DNA from: Lachnospiraceae bacterium
GTDB lineage: Bacteria > Bacillota > Clostridia > Lachnospirales > Lachnospiraceae
Direction: 5' to 3'
Assembly: GCA_900753305.1 (NCBI GenBank)
Contig: CAADYR010000009.1
Coordinates: 1 to 39,507 of the forward strand
DNA length: 39,507 nucleotides
The notes below the pieces were generated by a model. The model saw only the letters and a program-made list of their open reading frames with translations, did no database searches and had not been told where the DNA came from. Every line of letters starts with the position of its first letter. The first letter of the stretch is position 1. Both the position numbers and the translations under genes were made by a program. Of this stretch, positions 24,532 to 33,200 are shown one piece after another.

Positions 24532-25917
24532 ATGAATGAAATACCTCGTTTTATGATCGCAGCACCTTCCAGTGGAAGTGGCAAGACTTTATTGACATGT
24601 GGCATAATGAGACTTTTGCAAAAGGAAGGATATAGTGTACAGGCGTTTAAGTGTGGACCTGATTATATAGACCCAATGTTCCATACCAAAGTACTTGGGA
24701 TATCCAGTGTGAATCTGGATTCTTTTTTCGTTGAGGCTCCAATGCTTAGATACTTATTCTGCAGAAGAATGAAGAATCTGCAGGCTGATAGTAAGATTGC
24801 AGTCATAGAAGGAGTTATGGGGTATTATGACGGGCTGGCTGGTAAAAGTGCAGAGGCGTCTTCTTATGATATTGCGAGAATTACAGATACACCGGTTATT
24901 CTTGTGGTAGATGTAAAAGGTATGAGCCTGTCTGTTGTGCCATATATAAAAGGCTTTCTGGAATATGTTTCACACAGCCATATAACGGGTGTTATTTTTA
25001 ATAGATGTTCTAAGGGAATGTTTCCGGTTTTAAAACAGCTAGTCGAGGAACAGCTTCCCATAGAGGTATTAGGTTACCTACCTGTATTGCCTCAGTGTGA
25101 AATCCCAAGCAGACATCTGGGGTTATATTTACCACAGGAGATTACAGATTTCCAAAACAAAATAGAAATTGTGGCAGATACATTGAAAGATACATTAGAT
25201 GTGCAATGTTTATGCAGGATTGCTTCACAGGCATCTGAGATGGACGGAGAAACCGAATGTGAAATAGACAAAGTATTCCCTGACTCTCATGATAAAGTAC
25301 GGATTGCCATTGCAAAAGATGATGCTTTTTGCTTTTACTATCAGGATAATCTGGATATTCTTGAACAATCAGGAGCTGAACTTGTTCCTTTTTCACCGAT
25401 ACATGATAAGGAATTGCCGCCTGATATTGGAGGACTGCTGTTGGGAGGCGGGTATCCTGAAAATTTTGCGGAAGAATTAAGCCGGAATCATTCAATGCTT
25501 GATTCAGTCAGAAGTGCAATTAAGGCGGGAATTCCATGTCTGGCAGAGTGTGGAGGCTTTTTATATCTGCATGATTCTATCAGTGATATCAATGGACAGG
25601 AGTGGAACATGGCAGGCGTGATCGGTCAAAAGGCATCATATCAGGGGAAGCTGCAGGCCAGATTTGGCTATATTACAGTAACGGATAAAAAGACAGGCAT
25701 AAAAGTCCGGGGGCATGAATTTCATTATTATGACAGCACAGATCATGGCAGTTCATGGGAAGCTGTAAAACCATTAAGCAGCAGGCATTGGGATTGTATG
25801 CACAGTATTGGAAATCTGCTTGTGGGATTTCCTCATTTGTATTATGCTTCCAATATAGAATTTGTTGCCGGATGGGTTGGACGATGCAGGCAATGGAAGG
25901 AAAACGGGATACAATGA
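24532..25917 (+). CDS. cbiA: Cobyrinic acid a,c-diamide synthase CbiA
   Basis: A 461-aa glutamine-dependent amidotransferase acting on the a and c carboxylates of cobyrinic acid. The P-loop variant APSSGSGKT (residues 10-18) is followed by FKCGPDYIDPMFH and EGVMGYYDG, which are CbiA/CobB hallmarks. The C-terminal glutaminase domain has GGGYPENFAEEL and the nucleophile Cys in LAECGGFLYL. ATG 24532 has AAAGGAG 8 nt upstream. Its stop overlaps cobT as ATGA. This step normally precedes CbiP in the pathway although the gene lies after it here. Confidence 0.96.
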   Translation: MNEIPRFMIAAPSSGSGKTLLTCGIMRLLQKEGYSVQAFKCGPDYIDPMFHTKVLGISSVNLDSFFVEAPMLRYLFCRRMKNLQADSKIAVIEGVMGYYDGLAGKSAEASSYDIARITDTPVILVVDVKGMSLSVVPYIKGFLEYVSHSHITGVIFNRCSKGMFPVLKQLVEEQLPIEVLGYLPVLPQCEIPSRHLGLYLPQEITDFQNKIEIVADTLKDTLDVQCLCRIASQASEMDGETECEIDKVFPDSHDKVRIAIAKDDAFCFYYQDNLDILEQSGAELVPFSPIHDKELPPDIGGLLLGGGYPENFAEELSRNHSMLDSVRSAIKAGIPCLAECGGFLYLHDSISDINGQEWNMAGVIGQKASYQGKLQARFGYITVTDKKTGIKVRGHEFHYYDSTDHGSSWEAVKPLSSRHWDCMHSIGNLLVGFPHLYYASNIEFVAGWVGRCRQWKENGIQ

Positions 25918-26975
25918 GTAAGATCAGAGAATTGGAAATAGAAGACAGACCTCTTGATAAACACGCAATGGAACAGGCAAAGAAACAGTGGAACAGTGTT
26001 GCCAAACCACTTGGAAGTCTGGGAAAACTGGAAGAACTGATTATTACCCTGGCTGGAATACAGGGGACAGAACATGTGTCTTTGAAGAAGAAAGAGGTTC
26101 TGGTGTATTGCGCGGATAATGGTATTGTGGAAGAGGGTGTCAGTCAATCTGACAGCAGTGTCACATCTATGGTAGCTGCAAGTATGGCACAGGGAAGGGC
26201 AAATATTAATATCATGGCATCCAGTGTCGGAGCAGGTGTTACCCCCATAGACATAGGTATGAAAGATACCGTTGAACATTCCGGACTTTTACAATATAAA
26301 GTTATGAAAGGAACGCAGAATTTTGCAAAGAATCCTGCAATGACACCAGAGCAGTGCATGCAGGCTATTAGAACGGGCATTATGCTGACCGGCAGGAAAG
26401 CACAGGAAGGGGTAAATATTCTGGCTATCGGGGAGATGGGAATTGGAAACACGACCACTTCGAGCGCTGTAGCCAGTGTATTGCTAAAACAGCCTGTAGC
26501 CAAAATGACAGGCCGGGGAGCAGGATTAACAGGCAGTGGTCTGGAGCATAAGAAACAGGTAATAGAAGAGGCAATTTCAAAATATGATCCTGATCCGCAG
26601 GATGCATTTGAGGTATTGTGCAAGGTAGGTGGACTGGATATTGCAGCTATGGCAGGAACCTGCATAGGAGGTATGGTGTATGGACTGTCGGTCGTACTGG
26701 ATGGATTTATTTCAGCAGTTGCAGCATTGGCAGCAGTACGCATGGTGCCATCCTGCCGACCGTATCTGCTGCCATCGCATGTATCCAGAGAGCCGGCAGC
26801 GGCAGCCGTACTGGAAGCTATGGATATGCACCCTGTATTACATGCAGATATGTGCCTTGGAGAAGGAACAGGGGCAGTACTTTTATTTCCGTTACTGGAT
26901 ACAGCTCTGGCAGAGTATCAGTCAGCACATACTTTTGGAGAAATTGAGTTGAAACCATATGAGGAGCTGAAATAA
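25914..26975 (+). CDS. cobT: Nicotinate-nucleotide--dimethylbenzimidazole phosphoribosyltransferase CobT
   Basis: A 353-aa cytosolic enzyme that activates the lower-ligand base as its alpha-riboside phosphate. Family features: WNSVAKPLGSLGKLE near the start, VYCADNGIVEEGVSQS, GEMGIGNTTTSSAV, GRGAGLTGSGLEHK and GEGTGAVLLFPLLD, which contains the catalytic glutamate. The start overlaps the cbiA stop (ATGA); a longer frame reaching back into cbiA is spurious. No genes for benzimidazole synthesis (bza) are in the window, so the natural lower base cannot be stated. Confidence 0.96.
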   Translation: MSKIRELEIEDRPLDKHAMEQAKKQWNSVAKPLGSLGKLEELIITLAGIQGTEHVSLKKKEVLVYCADNGIVEEGVSQSDSSVTSMVAASMAQGRANINIMASSVGAGVTPIDIGMKDTVEHSGLLQYKVMKGTQNFAKNPAMTPEQCMQAIRTGIMLTGRKAQEGVNILAIGEMGIGNTTTSSAVASVLLKQPVAKMTGRGAGLTGSGLEHKKQVIEEAISKYDPDPQDAFEVLCKVGGLDIAAMAGTCIGGMVYGLSVVLDGFISAVAALAAVRMVPSCRPYLLPSHVSREPAAAAVLEAMDMHPVLHADMCLGEGTGAVLLFPLLDTALAEYQSAHTFGEIELKPYEELK

Positions 26976-27544
26976 TGTTTATTTTGGTAACAGGAGCAAG
27001 TGCAAGCGGTAAGTCTGAGTATGCAGAATGTCGTATCACTGCTATACATCAGGAAGAGAGACATTTACTGTATCTTGCTACGATGCAGCCCTATGGGGAA
27101 GAAGGCAGGGCAAGAGTAGCAAAACATAGAAAGCAAAGAGCCCTACGGAACTTTGAAACACTGGAATGGTACAAAGATCTGGAACAGGCGACAATTCCTA
27201 TGGACAGTGATGTACTTCTGGAGTGTATGTCAAATCTGGCAGCAAATGAAATGTTTGCAGAAAATACGATACCAGAGCAATTGGAAGAGTATACGCATAA
27301 ATGCGAGGACAGGATATTAAAGGGTGTGGAACATATTAGAAAATGCAGTGCCAATCTGGTCATAGTGACCAATGAGGTGTTTTCGGACACGCTTTCTTAT
27401 GACGAAACCACATTGGCTTATATCCGCCTGCTTGGTCATATCAATGCAGAGCTTGCGCAAATGGCAGATGAAGTAGTTGAGGTGGTATATGGCATACCAC
27501 TTAGTGTGAAAAATCCACATAAGACAGAAGAAGGTGCAATATGA
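26975..27544 (+). CDS. cobU: Adenosylcobinamide kinase/guanylyltransferase CobU, diverged in a core motif
   Basis: A 189-aa CobU-like protein, normal length. Present are Walker A GASASGKS (7-14), the histidine that carries GMP in CobU (H51 in VAKHRKQR), and LLECMSNLAANE corresponding to LLDCLTLWLSN. The conserved motif NExGxGIVP does not survive. The aligned stretch reads NEVFSDTLS (133-141), with no gaps up to the later LLGHIN, so both glycines and IVP are replaced. The small paralogue downstream keeps that motif. It overlaps cobS by ATGA. The kinase and guanylyltransferase steps prepare adenosyl-GDP-cobinamide for CobS; whether this copy alone does both is uncertain. Confidence 0.88.
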   Translation: MFILVTGASASGKSEYAECRITAIHQEERHLLYLATMQPYGEEGRARVAKHRKQRALRNFETLEWYKDLEQATIPMDSDVLLECMSNLAANEMFAENTIPEQLEEYTHKCEDRILKGVEHIRKCSANLVIVTNEVFSDTLSYDETTLAYIRLLGHINAELAQMADEVVEVVYGIPLSVKNPHKTEEGAI

Positions 27545-28320
27545 AAATAATCAGGACATTATGTTTGGCATTTTCTATGTATTCCAGAATTCCAATGCCG
27601 ATACTGGAGTATACAGAAGATGATATGCGTTACACTTTTTTGGCTTTTCCACTGATCGGAGTGATAATCGGAGCGGTACAATATGTCTGGTATATACTGT
27701 GTAATAAGCTCGGAATAGGAATTTCTCTGTATGCAGCAGTGGCAGTGGTGCTTCCATTGTGCATTACCGGAGGCTTTCATATGGACGGATATCTGGACAC
27801 TACAGATGCGCTTTCTTCACACAGGGAAAAGGAACGTAAACTGGAAATCCTAAAGGACTCTCATGTTGGAGCATTTGCTGTAATATGGACCGGGGTATAT
27901 TTGCTGGTAAGCTATGGATTATATACAGAAATCAATAGAAAAGCAGCCATACTCTGTACATCAGCAGGATTTGTCCTTTCAAGAGCGACCAGTGGACTGG
28001 CAGCAATTCATTTTCCAAGTGCAACGGGGAGAAGCTCATTGGCATCTTTTGCGCGGGCGGGAGATCGAACCATTGTGAAAATTGGATTATGGATATGGAT
28101 TATTGTGACATTCGTGTCATTAATCTGTTTTGATAAAGTATATGGAACGGGAATACTGGCAGTGCTGGCAGTCTGGTATGGTTATTATTATCATATGTCA
28201 AAGAAAGAATTTGGTGGCATCACAGGGGATCTGGCCGGCTGGTATTTGCAGACCTGTGAGTTGTGTATACTTGGAATTGTTGTATTTCTACCATATCTTC
28301 TGCAGGCTTTAAATAGTTGA
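27541..28320 (+). CDS. cobS: Adenosylcobinamide-GDP ribazoletransferase (cobalamin synthase) CobS
   Basis: A 259-aa integral membrane protein with about six hydrophobic segments that joins adenosyl-GDP-cobinamide and alpha-ribazole phosphate. The signature region is GGFHMDGYLDTTDALSSH near residues 78-95, containing the catalytic aspartates, followed by ILKDSHVGAFA. A second conserved spot is GGITGDLAGW near the C-terminus. It starts within the cobU stop codon and ends 35 bp before the mini-CobU gene. Confidence 0.95.
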   Translation: MKIIRTLCLAFSMYSRIPMPILEYTEDDMRYTFLAFPLIGVIIGAVQYVWYILCNKLGIGISLYAAVAVVLPLCITGGFHMDGYLDTTDALSSHREKERKLEILKDSHVGAFAVIWTGVYLLVSYGLYTEINRKAAILCTSAGFVLSRATSGLAAIHFPSATGRSSLASFARAGDRTIVKIGLWIWIIVTFVSLICFDKVYGTGILAVLAVWYGYYYHMSKKEFGGITGDLAGWYLQTCELCILGIVVFLPYLLQALNS

Positions 28321-28355
28321 CTGCAAGGAGCATTATTAAGGAAAGGACGAGATCA

Positions 28356-28682
28356 ATGGTACTGATCATAGGAGGTGCTTATCAGGGCAAAACACGTTAT
28401 GCCCTGCAACACTATCAAAACAGAAAGATATATTATGTCCAGAATCTTTTAAAGGAAGCAAAACAGAAGAATATAGATGAACGAAACTATGTAGCACAAC
28501 TGGTTGAAAATGAACCGGAAGCTGTTTTTACACTGGATGATGTGGGATGTGGAATTGTTCCTATGGAACGCAGTGACAGAGATTACAGAGAACTGGCAGG
28601 ATCAATAGGCTGCTATCTGGCGGCACAGGCCAAACAGGTCATTCGTGTCAACTGCGGGATCGGACAGGTGATAAAAGGATGA
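28356..28682 (+). CDS. Miniature CobU-like protein
   Basis: Only 108 aa, against about 180 for CobU. Start ATG 28356 has GGAAAGG 9 nt upstream; a longer TTG frame begins in the cobS stop. It keeps a Walker A GGAYQGKT (6-13) and the CobU motif DDVGCGIVP (61-69), followed by RDYRELAGSIG, aligning without gaps to the C-terminal half of CobU. The middle is missing: there is no guanylylated His region and no LLDCLTLW segment. It is translationally coupled to the next gene (ATGA) and lies between cobS and cobC. It may complement the motif lost in the full-length CobU, act as a kinase only, or be regulatory. I infer the family; the function is open. Confidence 0.75.
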   Translation: MVLIIGGAYQGKTRYALQHYQNRKIYYVQNLLKEAKQKNIDERNYVAQLVENEPEAVFTLDDVGCGIVPMERSDRDYRELAGSIGCYLAAQAKQVIRVNCGIGQVIKG

Positions 28683-29224
28683 AGATATATCTGATCCGGC
28701 ATGGATTGACAGCGGGAAACCTGGAAAAACGCTATGTTGGCTGTCATACGGATGAACCATTGTGTGAAGAAGGAATACTCGAAATCCGGGAGAAAGAATA
28801 TCCTGAGGCAGACAGGATCTATACAAGTCCAATGAAACGCTGTATTATGACAGCACAGATGATTTATCCTGATATGCTACTGCATATAAAAGATAATTTA
28901 AAAGAAATGGACTTTGGTGAATTTGAATATCATAATTACAGGGAACTGAACGGAAATGAAGAATATCAGAAATGGATCGACAGTGGAGGCGAACTGCCGT
29001 TTCCGAACGGTGAGAGCAAGGCAGAGTTCAGCCGCAGATGTGTGAAAGAATTTCAAAGCTGTATCAGAGAATGCAGGGATACAGACCGGGTTGCATTTGT
29101 AGTGCATGGTGGCACCATTATGGCGATTATGGAAGTCTATGGGGTGCCAAGGGGAGAGTACTACAGATGGCAGATTCCTAACGCACAGTATCTTACACTG
29201 GAATTAATTGATAAAAAAATGTAA
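28679..29224 (+). CDS. cobC: Alpha-ribazole-phosphate phosphatase-like histidine phosphatase CobC
   Basis: A 181-aa cytosolic histidine phosphatase. The phospho-histidine motif LIRHGLTAGN is at residues 4-13, the acid residue lies in the EMDFGEFE region, and the second histidine is in VVHGGTIMAI. By location after cobT, cobU and cobS it most likely removes the phosphate from alpha-ribazole phosphate or adenosylcobalamin phosphate. Phosphoglycerate-mutase-like relatives cannot be excluded by sequence alone. The start overlaps the preceding stop. No terminator follows, so the transcript may run on into the next gene. Confidence 0.88.
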   Translation: MKIYLIRHGLTAGNLEKRYVGCHTDEPLCEEGILEIREKEYPEADRIYTSPMKRCIMTAQMIYPDMLLHIKDNLKEMDFGEFEYHNYRELNGNEEYQKWIDSGGELPFPNGESKAEFSRRCVKEFQSCIRECRDTDRVAFVVHGGTIMAIMEVYGVPRGEYYRWQIPNAQYLTLELIDKKM

Positions 29225-29296
29225 TGTAAAAGTTATATTCAACCGATATATTATGTGAACGATTGAAGAGAGCATAGATAGAAGGGGGATATGATC

Positions 29297-30010
29297 ATGC
29301 GCATTAACAGTTCAAGAAGTTCTCTCGCCCGAGCCAGAATGATTCGTTCTGCCAGCAGAAAGGCGAAAGCGAAAGCATTAGGTAAGAAAACCAGTAGTTC
29401 GACAAGAACCAATATAACTAACCGAATATCAAATTCTACGGCTACAACAGCATCCAGACAATTATCATTATATGAGGATGTAGAGAAATATGCCAAGGCA
29501 TTGCAGACAGATGTAAAGAACCTTGCAAAATATAAGGAAACAGACAGTACGTCAGATGAAGACAAAACAACACAGGATACTGCAACACAGCAGAAAGAAA
29601 TGGTATCATATATTAAAGAATTCGTGACTGATTATAATGAACTGTATAATTCATTGGGAGATATCGGGGGAACAACTAATACAATGTTCCAGAAGCAGTT
29701 GAGAACATTTTCGACAGCTTCTATATCTGATCTGAAAGCAGTAGGAATTACGATGGATACCAAGGGTAAACTTTCGATAGATACCAAGACTCTGGAAGCA
29801 GCAGGGATAGATAAACTTCAGAAAGTGTTTGCGCAGTCTGACAGTTATGCTTCTAAAGTAAGTGAAAAGTGTGAAAATATTGAAAGTTGTGCAAAGACAA
29901 CGCTTAAGGTACTTGACCGTATGTATGGAACGCAAAGTACTTACAGTAAGTATGGGACCAACAACTATTACTATGGCAGTTCAGGAAGCTGGTATAATAC
30001 AAGAGGATAA
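29297..30010 (+). CDS. Basic protein with a FliD C-terminal-like region
   Basis: 237 aa from ATG 29297, which sits 8 nt after GAAGGGGG; an in-frame ATG at 29291 is too close. Residues 1-35 are strongly basic and serine-rich (RSSLARARMIRSASRK). The C-terminal half resembles the end of the flagellar cap protein FliD: a helix with VTDYNELYNSLG, then ISDLKAVGITMDTKGKLSIDT and LEAAGIDKLQKVFAQ, which fits the FliD pattern of GI, D-G-x-L-S-I-D and a late V..F. It ends in a Tyr/Gly/Ser-rich tail. No signal peptide or flagellin-cap D2/D3 domains are present, and no flagellar genes are near. Function unknown. It ends at a strong terminator and may be the last gene of the cobalamin transcript. Confidence 0.7.
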   Translation: MRINSSRSSLARARMIRSASRKAKAKALGKKTSSSTRTNITNRISNSTATTASRQLSLYEDVEKYAKALQTDVKNLAKYKETDSTSDEDKTTQDTATQQKEMVSYIKEFVTDYNELYNSLGDIGGTTNTMFQKQLRTFSTASISDLKAVGITMDTKGKLSIDTKTLEAAGIDKLQKVFAQSDSYASKVSEKCENIESCAKTTLKVLDRMYGTQSTYSKYGTNNYYYGSSGSWYNTRG

Positions 30011-30013
30011 AAG

Positions 30014-30054
30014 AAAAAGGAATTTCCCGGATTTAGTGGGAAATTCCTTTTTTT
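30014..30054. terminator. Bidirectional terminator ending the cobalamin block
   Basis: Five A, stem GGAATTTCCC (30019-30028), 9-nt loop, GGGAAATTCC (30038-30047), then seven T. The stop codon of the minus-strand GGDEF gene (30033-30035) lies in the loop. Confidence 0.92.
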
Positions 30055-31637
30055 GATTTCTTATCTGAATACATTGCTTCGTCAGCACGGGTAAATGTTG
30101 CCTGAAGAGAGGAGTCACTGCTTTCCGAATAGACTGCACAGCCATATGCGATCTGCATGCGAAATGGTTCTTCTAACGTTCTGTTGTAAGCATCTACGCT
30201 CCATTCCAGCATTGTTAAATAGTGACGGATATCAATGTCAGATGCATTTGTCAGTATAACGGCAAATTCATCACCACCGATACGATAGCAGTTGCCGACA
30301 CTGGTAAAGATTTCCTTGATCATGCGGGCAGCATCAGTTATATATTTATCACCTGCCATATGTCCATATGTATCATTTGTTTTCTTGAGGTTATTCAGGT
30401 CAAAATCTATAATAGCGACGTTGTCCGGTGACATACTGCATGCATCAAAATCACGGTTAAATGCAGCTCGATTGTACATATCTGTCATCTGGTCAGTATA
30501 GGCAAGTATCTGATAAGTATTTGCTTCCTGACCCATTTTCATCAGGGAAGCAGATTCCTGTGCGGATGCGATACCAAGCAGAATAATATAGGTCAGAAAA
30601 CCAAGTCTGCCAAAACTGTTGCTGTCCCATGCACCTGCATAAAAGGCAATGAGATCCAATACAAGAGCAGCTGCACACAAGATCATACATAAAATATTAA
30701 GAAGGACACGCTTGGAATGAATGCCACTTCGCAGTTGGTTTATGGAACAGTAAATAATAAGGAAAACCAGAATTATCATCATGGCATGTGTTGTCCACAA
30801 AGTTTCCCTGAAATCTGCGAGATGAAGCAGCTGCATAGCCAGGCATAAAATAATCTGTGCCAGATTTCCTGTAAAATATAATCTCCACAACTGGCTGTCA
30901 CTTTCATAAAAAGAATATACAAAAGATGCAAACGAAAAAGGCAACAGCATCAGGACTACAAAGGCAATATAGGAACAGACTAAATTATTGCGCATGATCA
31001 GTATAGATAACTGATTCTCATTGATCGACCAGATAGAAAGTAAAATAGCAAACAATCCCAGTTTTAAAAGGGTTTTCTGTATTTTGGCTTTATGTCTGGC
31101 AAAAAGCCAGAAAACAATCATGCAGATTCCAATACAGAAGATGATAATGCAGAGAATAACGGAGAAAATATTGCTGTCAATGATATGGGTTATGATCGCA
31201 AACGGTGTTCCTACCAGAAAAACAGGTATTTGCGATGCGTAGTTGTTATAGGGTGATGTGATGATCATGCGCACGGAATTGTCAGCCTTTGGAAGCGGGA
31301 CAAAGTTCCATGTATAACCGGGACTTTTGGCAAAAGGGTTGTTATTCTGCAACGGATATTCATAGATCAACGTATCATTTGCATAAATTTCAAATGCCTG
31401 ATGTATAGAATAAAATGCCAGAAGATATCCGGTGGATTCAGAAGTATCAAGCTGACCTTCAATATGGCATGTAGTATCAGTTGTGCCTATGATCCGGTAG
31501 TCTTCCCATTCAGACACATCGTCTGCAGAATAGTATTGTCTTGTGTCATTTTTGATGTCATAGAAAGTGATTCCGAACAGTAATGCGAAAGAACAGATCA
31601 TTATGACAAAAAAAATACATATATATGATTTTTTCAC
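30033..31637 (-). CDS. Membrane diguanylate cyclase with extracytoplasmic sensor and 7TM region
   Basis: A 534-aa protein. An N-terminal hydrophobic segment (about 8-25) precedes an extracytoplasmic region (about 30-150) rich in beta-strand-like sequence, resembling the 7TMR-DISM sensor type. About seven transmembrane helices lie between 155 and 360. The C-terminal GGDEF domain has TDQMTDMYNRAAFNRD, DFDLNNLKKTND and RIGGDEF (452-458), all intact, so it should make c-di-GMP. No RxxD inhibitory site is seen in front of the active loop. GTG start with AAGGAG 11 nt upstream. Its 3' end lies inside the shared terminator. No EAL or HD-GYP phosphodiesterase is in the window. Confidence 0.88.
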   Translation of the reverse strand: MKKSYICIFFVIMICSFALLFGITFYDIKNDTRQYYSADDVSEWEDYRIIGTTDTTCHIEGQLDTSESTGYLLAFYSIHQAFEIYANDTLIYEYPLQNNNPFAKSPGYTWNFVPLPKADNSVRMIITSPYNNYASQIPVFLVGTPFAIITHIIDSNIFSVILCIIIFCIGICMIVFWLFARHKAKIQKTLLKLGLFAILLSIWSINENQLSILIMRNNLVCSYIAFVVLMLLPFSFASFVYSFYESDSQLWRLYFTGNLAQIILCLAMQLLHLADFRETLWTTHAMMIILVFLIIYCSINQLRSGIHSKRVLLNILCMILCAAALVLDLIAFYAGAWDSNSFGRLGFLTYIILLGIASAQESASLMKMGQEANTYQILAYTDQMTDMYNRAAFNRDFDACSMSPDNVAIIDFDLNNLKKTNDTYGHMAGDKYITDAARMIKEIFTSVGNCYRIGGDEFAVILTNASDIDIRHYLTMLEWSVDAYNRTLEEPFRMQIAYGCAVYSESSDSSLQATFTRADEAMYSDKKSKKGISH

Positions 31638-31686
31638 AATTTAGAATTCTCCTTGGTGTTGTTAAAGGGTATGCGGATTTATATTA

Positions 31687-31695
31687 AGTATAGCA
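31687..31695 (-). promoter_or_regulatory. Extended -10 promoter of the membrane GGDEF gene
   Basis: Minus strand TGC followed by TATACT (31687-31692). No convincing -35. The leader would be about 45 nt. Confidence 0.4.
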
Positions 31696-31802
31696 CATTT
31701 TATGAAAGACATGTAGTCTGAAAGTGAGTAAATACTAACCAATTATTTTAGGATCAAATTAGAGAATACTGTATAAAAAGTTTCTTAACTTGTGCAAAAG
31801 TC

Positions 31803-31831
31803 TTGCAATATGCGTGCGAAAAAGAGATAAT
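31803..31831 (+). promoter_or_regulatory. Candidate promoter of the AI-2E-family transporter gene
   Basis: TTGCAA (31803-31808), 17 bp, GATAAT (31826-31831); the start codon at 31864 follows AAAGGAAG. Confidence 0.5.
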
Positions 31832-31863
31832 TATAAAAATATCTTAGAGGAAAGGAAGAAAAT

Positions 31864-33081
31864 ATGGGATTTGACAGGAAAAAAATAAAACAGATCCGGC
31901 AACTGATGATTTTGGCGGCGGCACTTATCCTTGCACTTTTGTATAGGAAAGAGGTATTTGATGCCATTGCAATGTTATTTGGAATCATGAAACCATTTTT
32001 ATATGGAGGTGTGATCGCATTTGTACTGAATATTCCGTTGTGCCAGATAGAGAATCGCTTATTGTCCCACTGGAGGGGAAAGACTGCAGATAAAATGAAA
32101 AGACCGGTGGCAATTGTCTTAAGCATTTTTTTAGTTGTTGCACTTATCACTGTCGTAATTGAAACAGTTACACCACAGGTGGCTAAGACGGTTGTGGAAC
32201 TTGGAAATAAAATACCTGTATTTACAGATAATGTAATGAAGGATTTAGAACAGCTTAGTGTGAATTATCCCCAGATACAGGGGTATGTAGATGAACTGGA
32301 GAATATTCAGGTTGACTGGAACAGCCTGATTCAGAAACTGTGGGAATTCATGCAGAATGGTATGTCCAGTGTAGTGTTTTCTACCGTTTCTGTAGCAGGA
32401 AACATTATCAGCGGTATAGTAAATGCTGTAATTGGATTTATTTTTGCACTTTATATTCTTGGACAGAAAGAAATACTTGGAAATCAGGGAAAGAGAATAT
32501 TAAAAGCATATTTTCCACCCAAAGCCAATGACTATATCCTTAAGGTATTATCACTGGGGTATCGTAATTTTTCCAACTTTATTTCCGGGCAGTGTCTGGA
32601 GGCTGTGATACTGGGATGTATGTTCATAGTGTCTATGACAATATTGCGTATGCCATATGCCATTCTGGTTGGAGTACTTATTGCATTCACTGCACTGATA
32701 CCCATTGTAGGTGCATTCATCGGGTGTGTTGTAGGTGCATTTTTGATTCTGGTAGATAATCCAATGAAAGCAATTGCGTTTGTTGTCCTGTTCCTTATTC
32801 TGCAGCAGATCGAAGGAAATCTGATATATCCCAGGGTGGTTGGTAATAAGGTAGGACTGCCATCTATATGGGTATTGATGGCAGTAAGCGTGGGTGGCAG
32901 TTTGTTTGGAATTGCGGGAATGTTATTTTTTATTCCTTTGGTATCCACTATATATATGCTGTTACGGGACAGTGTTAATGCAAGGAACAGCAGAAACAAT
33001 AATAATAGAAAAAAGTACAGTTATCGTTCCAGTAAGTACAGGCGGAATAAAGAAAACAGACAGGATAAGAGAGAAAGATAA
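31864..33081 (+). CDS. AI-2E family (PerM/YtvI-like) membrane transporter
   Basis: A 405-aa protein with about seven to eight hydrophobic segments and a basic C-terminal tail rich in N, R, K and S. AI-2E/PerM family marks include the paired N-terminal helices, a soluble linker (about 100-160), GFIFALYILGQKE, FISGQCLEAVILG, ALIPIVGAFIGCVVGAFLIL and LQQIEGNLIYPRVVGNKVGL. Members have been linked to autoinducer-2, organic solute or Na+/H+ transport; the substrate is not predictable. It is a single-gene unit closed by a strong terminator. Confidence 0.92.
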   Translation: MGFDRKKIKQIRQLMILAAALILALLYRKEVFDAIAMLFGIMKPFLYGGVIAFVLNIPLCQIENRLLSHWRGKTADKMKRPVAIVLSIFLVVALITVVIETVTPQVAKTVVELGNKIPVFTDNVMKDLEQLSVNYPQIQGYVDELENIQVDWNSLIQKLWEFMQNGMSSVVFSTVSVAGNIISGIVNAVIGFIFALYILGQKEILGNQGKRILKAYFPPKANDYILKVLSLGYRNFSNFISGQCLEAVILGCMFIVSMTILRMPYAILVGVLIAFTALIPIVGAFIGCVVGAFLILVDNPMKAIAFVVLFLILQQIEGNLIYPRVVGNKVGLPSIWVLMAVSVGGSLFGIAGMLFFIPLVSTIYMLLRDSVNARNSRNNNNRKKYSYRSSKYRRNKENRQDKRER

Positions 33082-33099
33082 AATATGAAAGTAAGACAA

Positions 33100-33127
33100 G
33101 GACATTTGTATAAAATGTCCTTTTTTT
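33100..33127 (+). terminator. Terminator after the AI-2E-family gene
   Basis: GGACATTT (33100-33107), loop GTATA, AAATGTCC (33113-33120), then seven T. Confidence 0.92.
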
Positions 33128-33200
33128 AATTTATTTTAAGTGGGAAAACACCAAATTGTTGAAAAAAAACAATATATGGTATAAAATATATTTATTAAAA

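Noticed and set aside
25755..25913. N-terminal extension of CobT into cbiA
   Set aside because: The extension is out of frame with cbiA and not CobT-like; the ATGA overlap at 25914 gives the normal CobT length.
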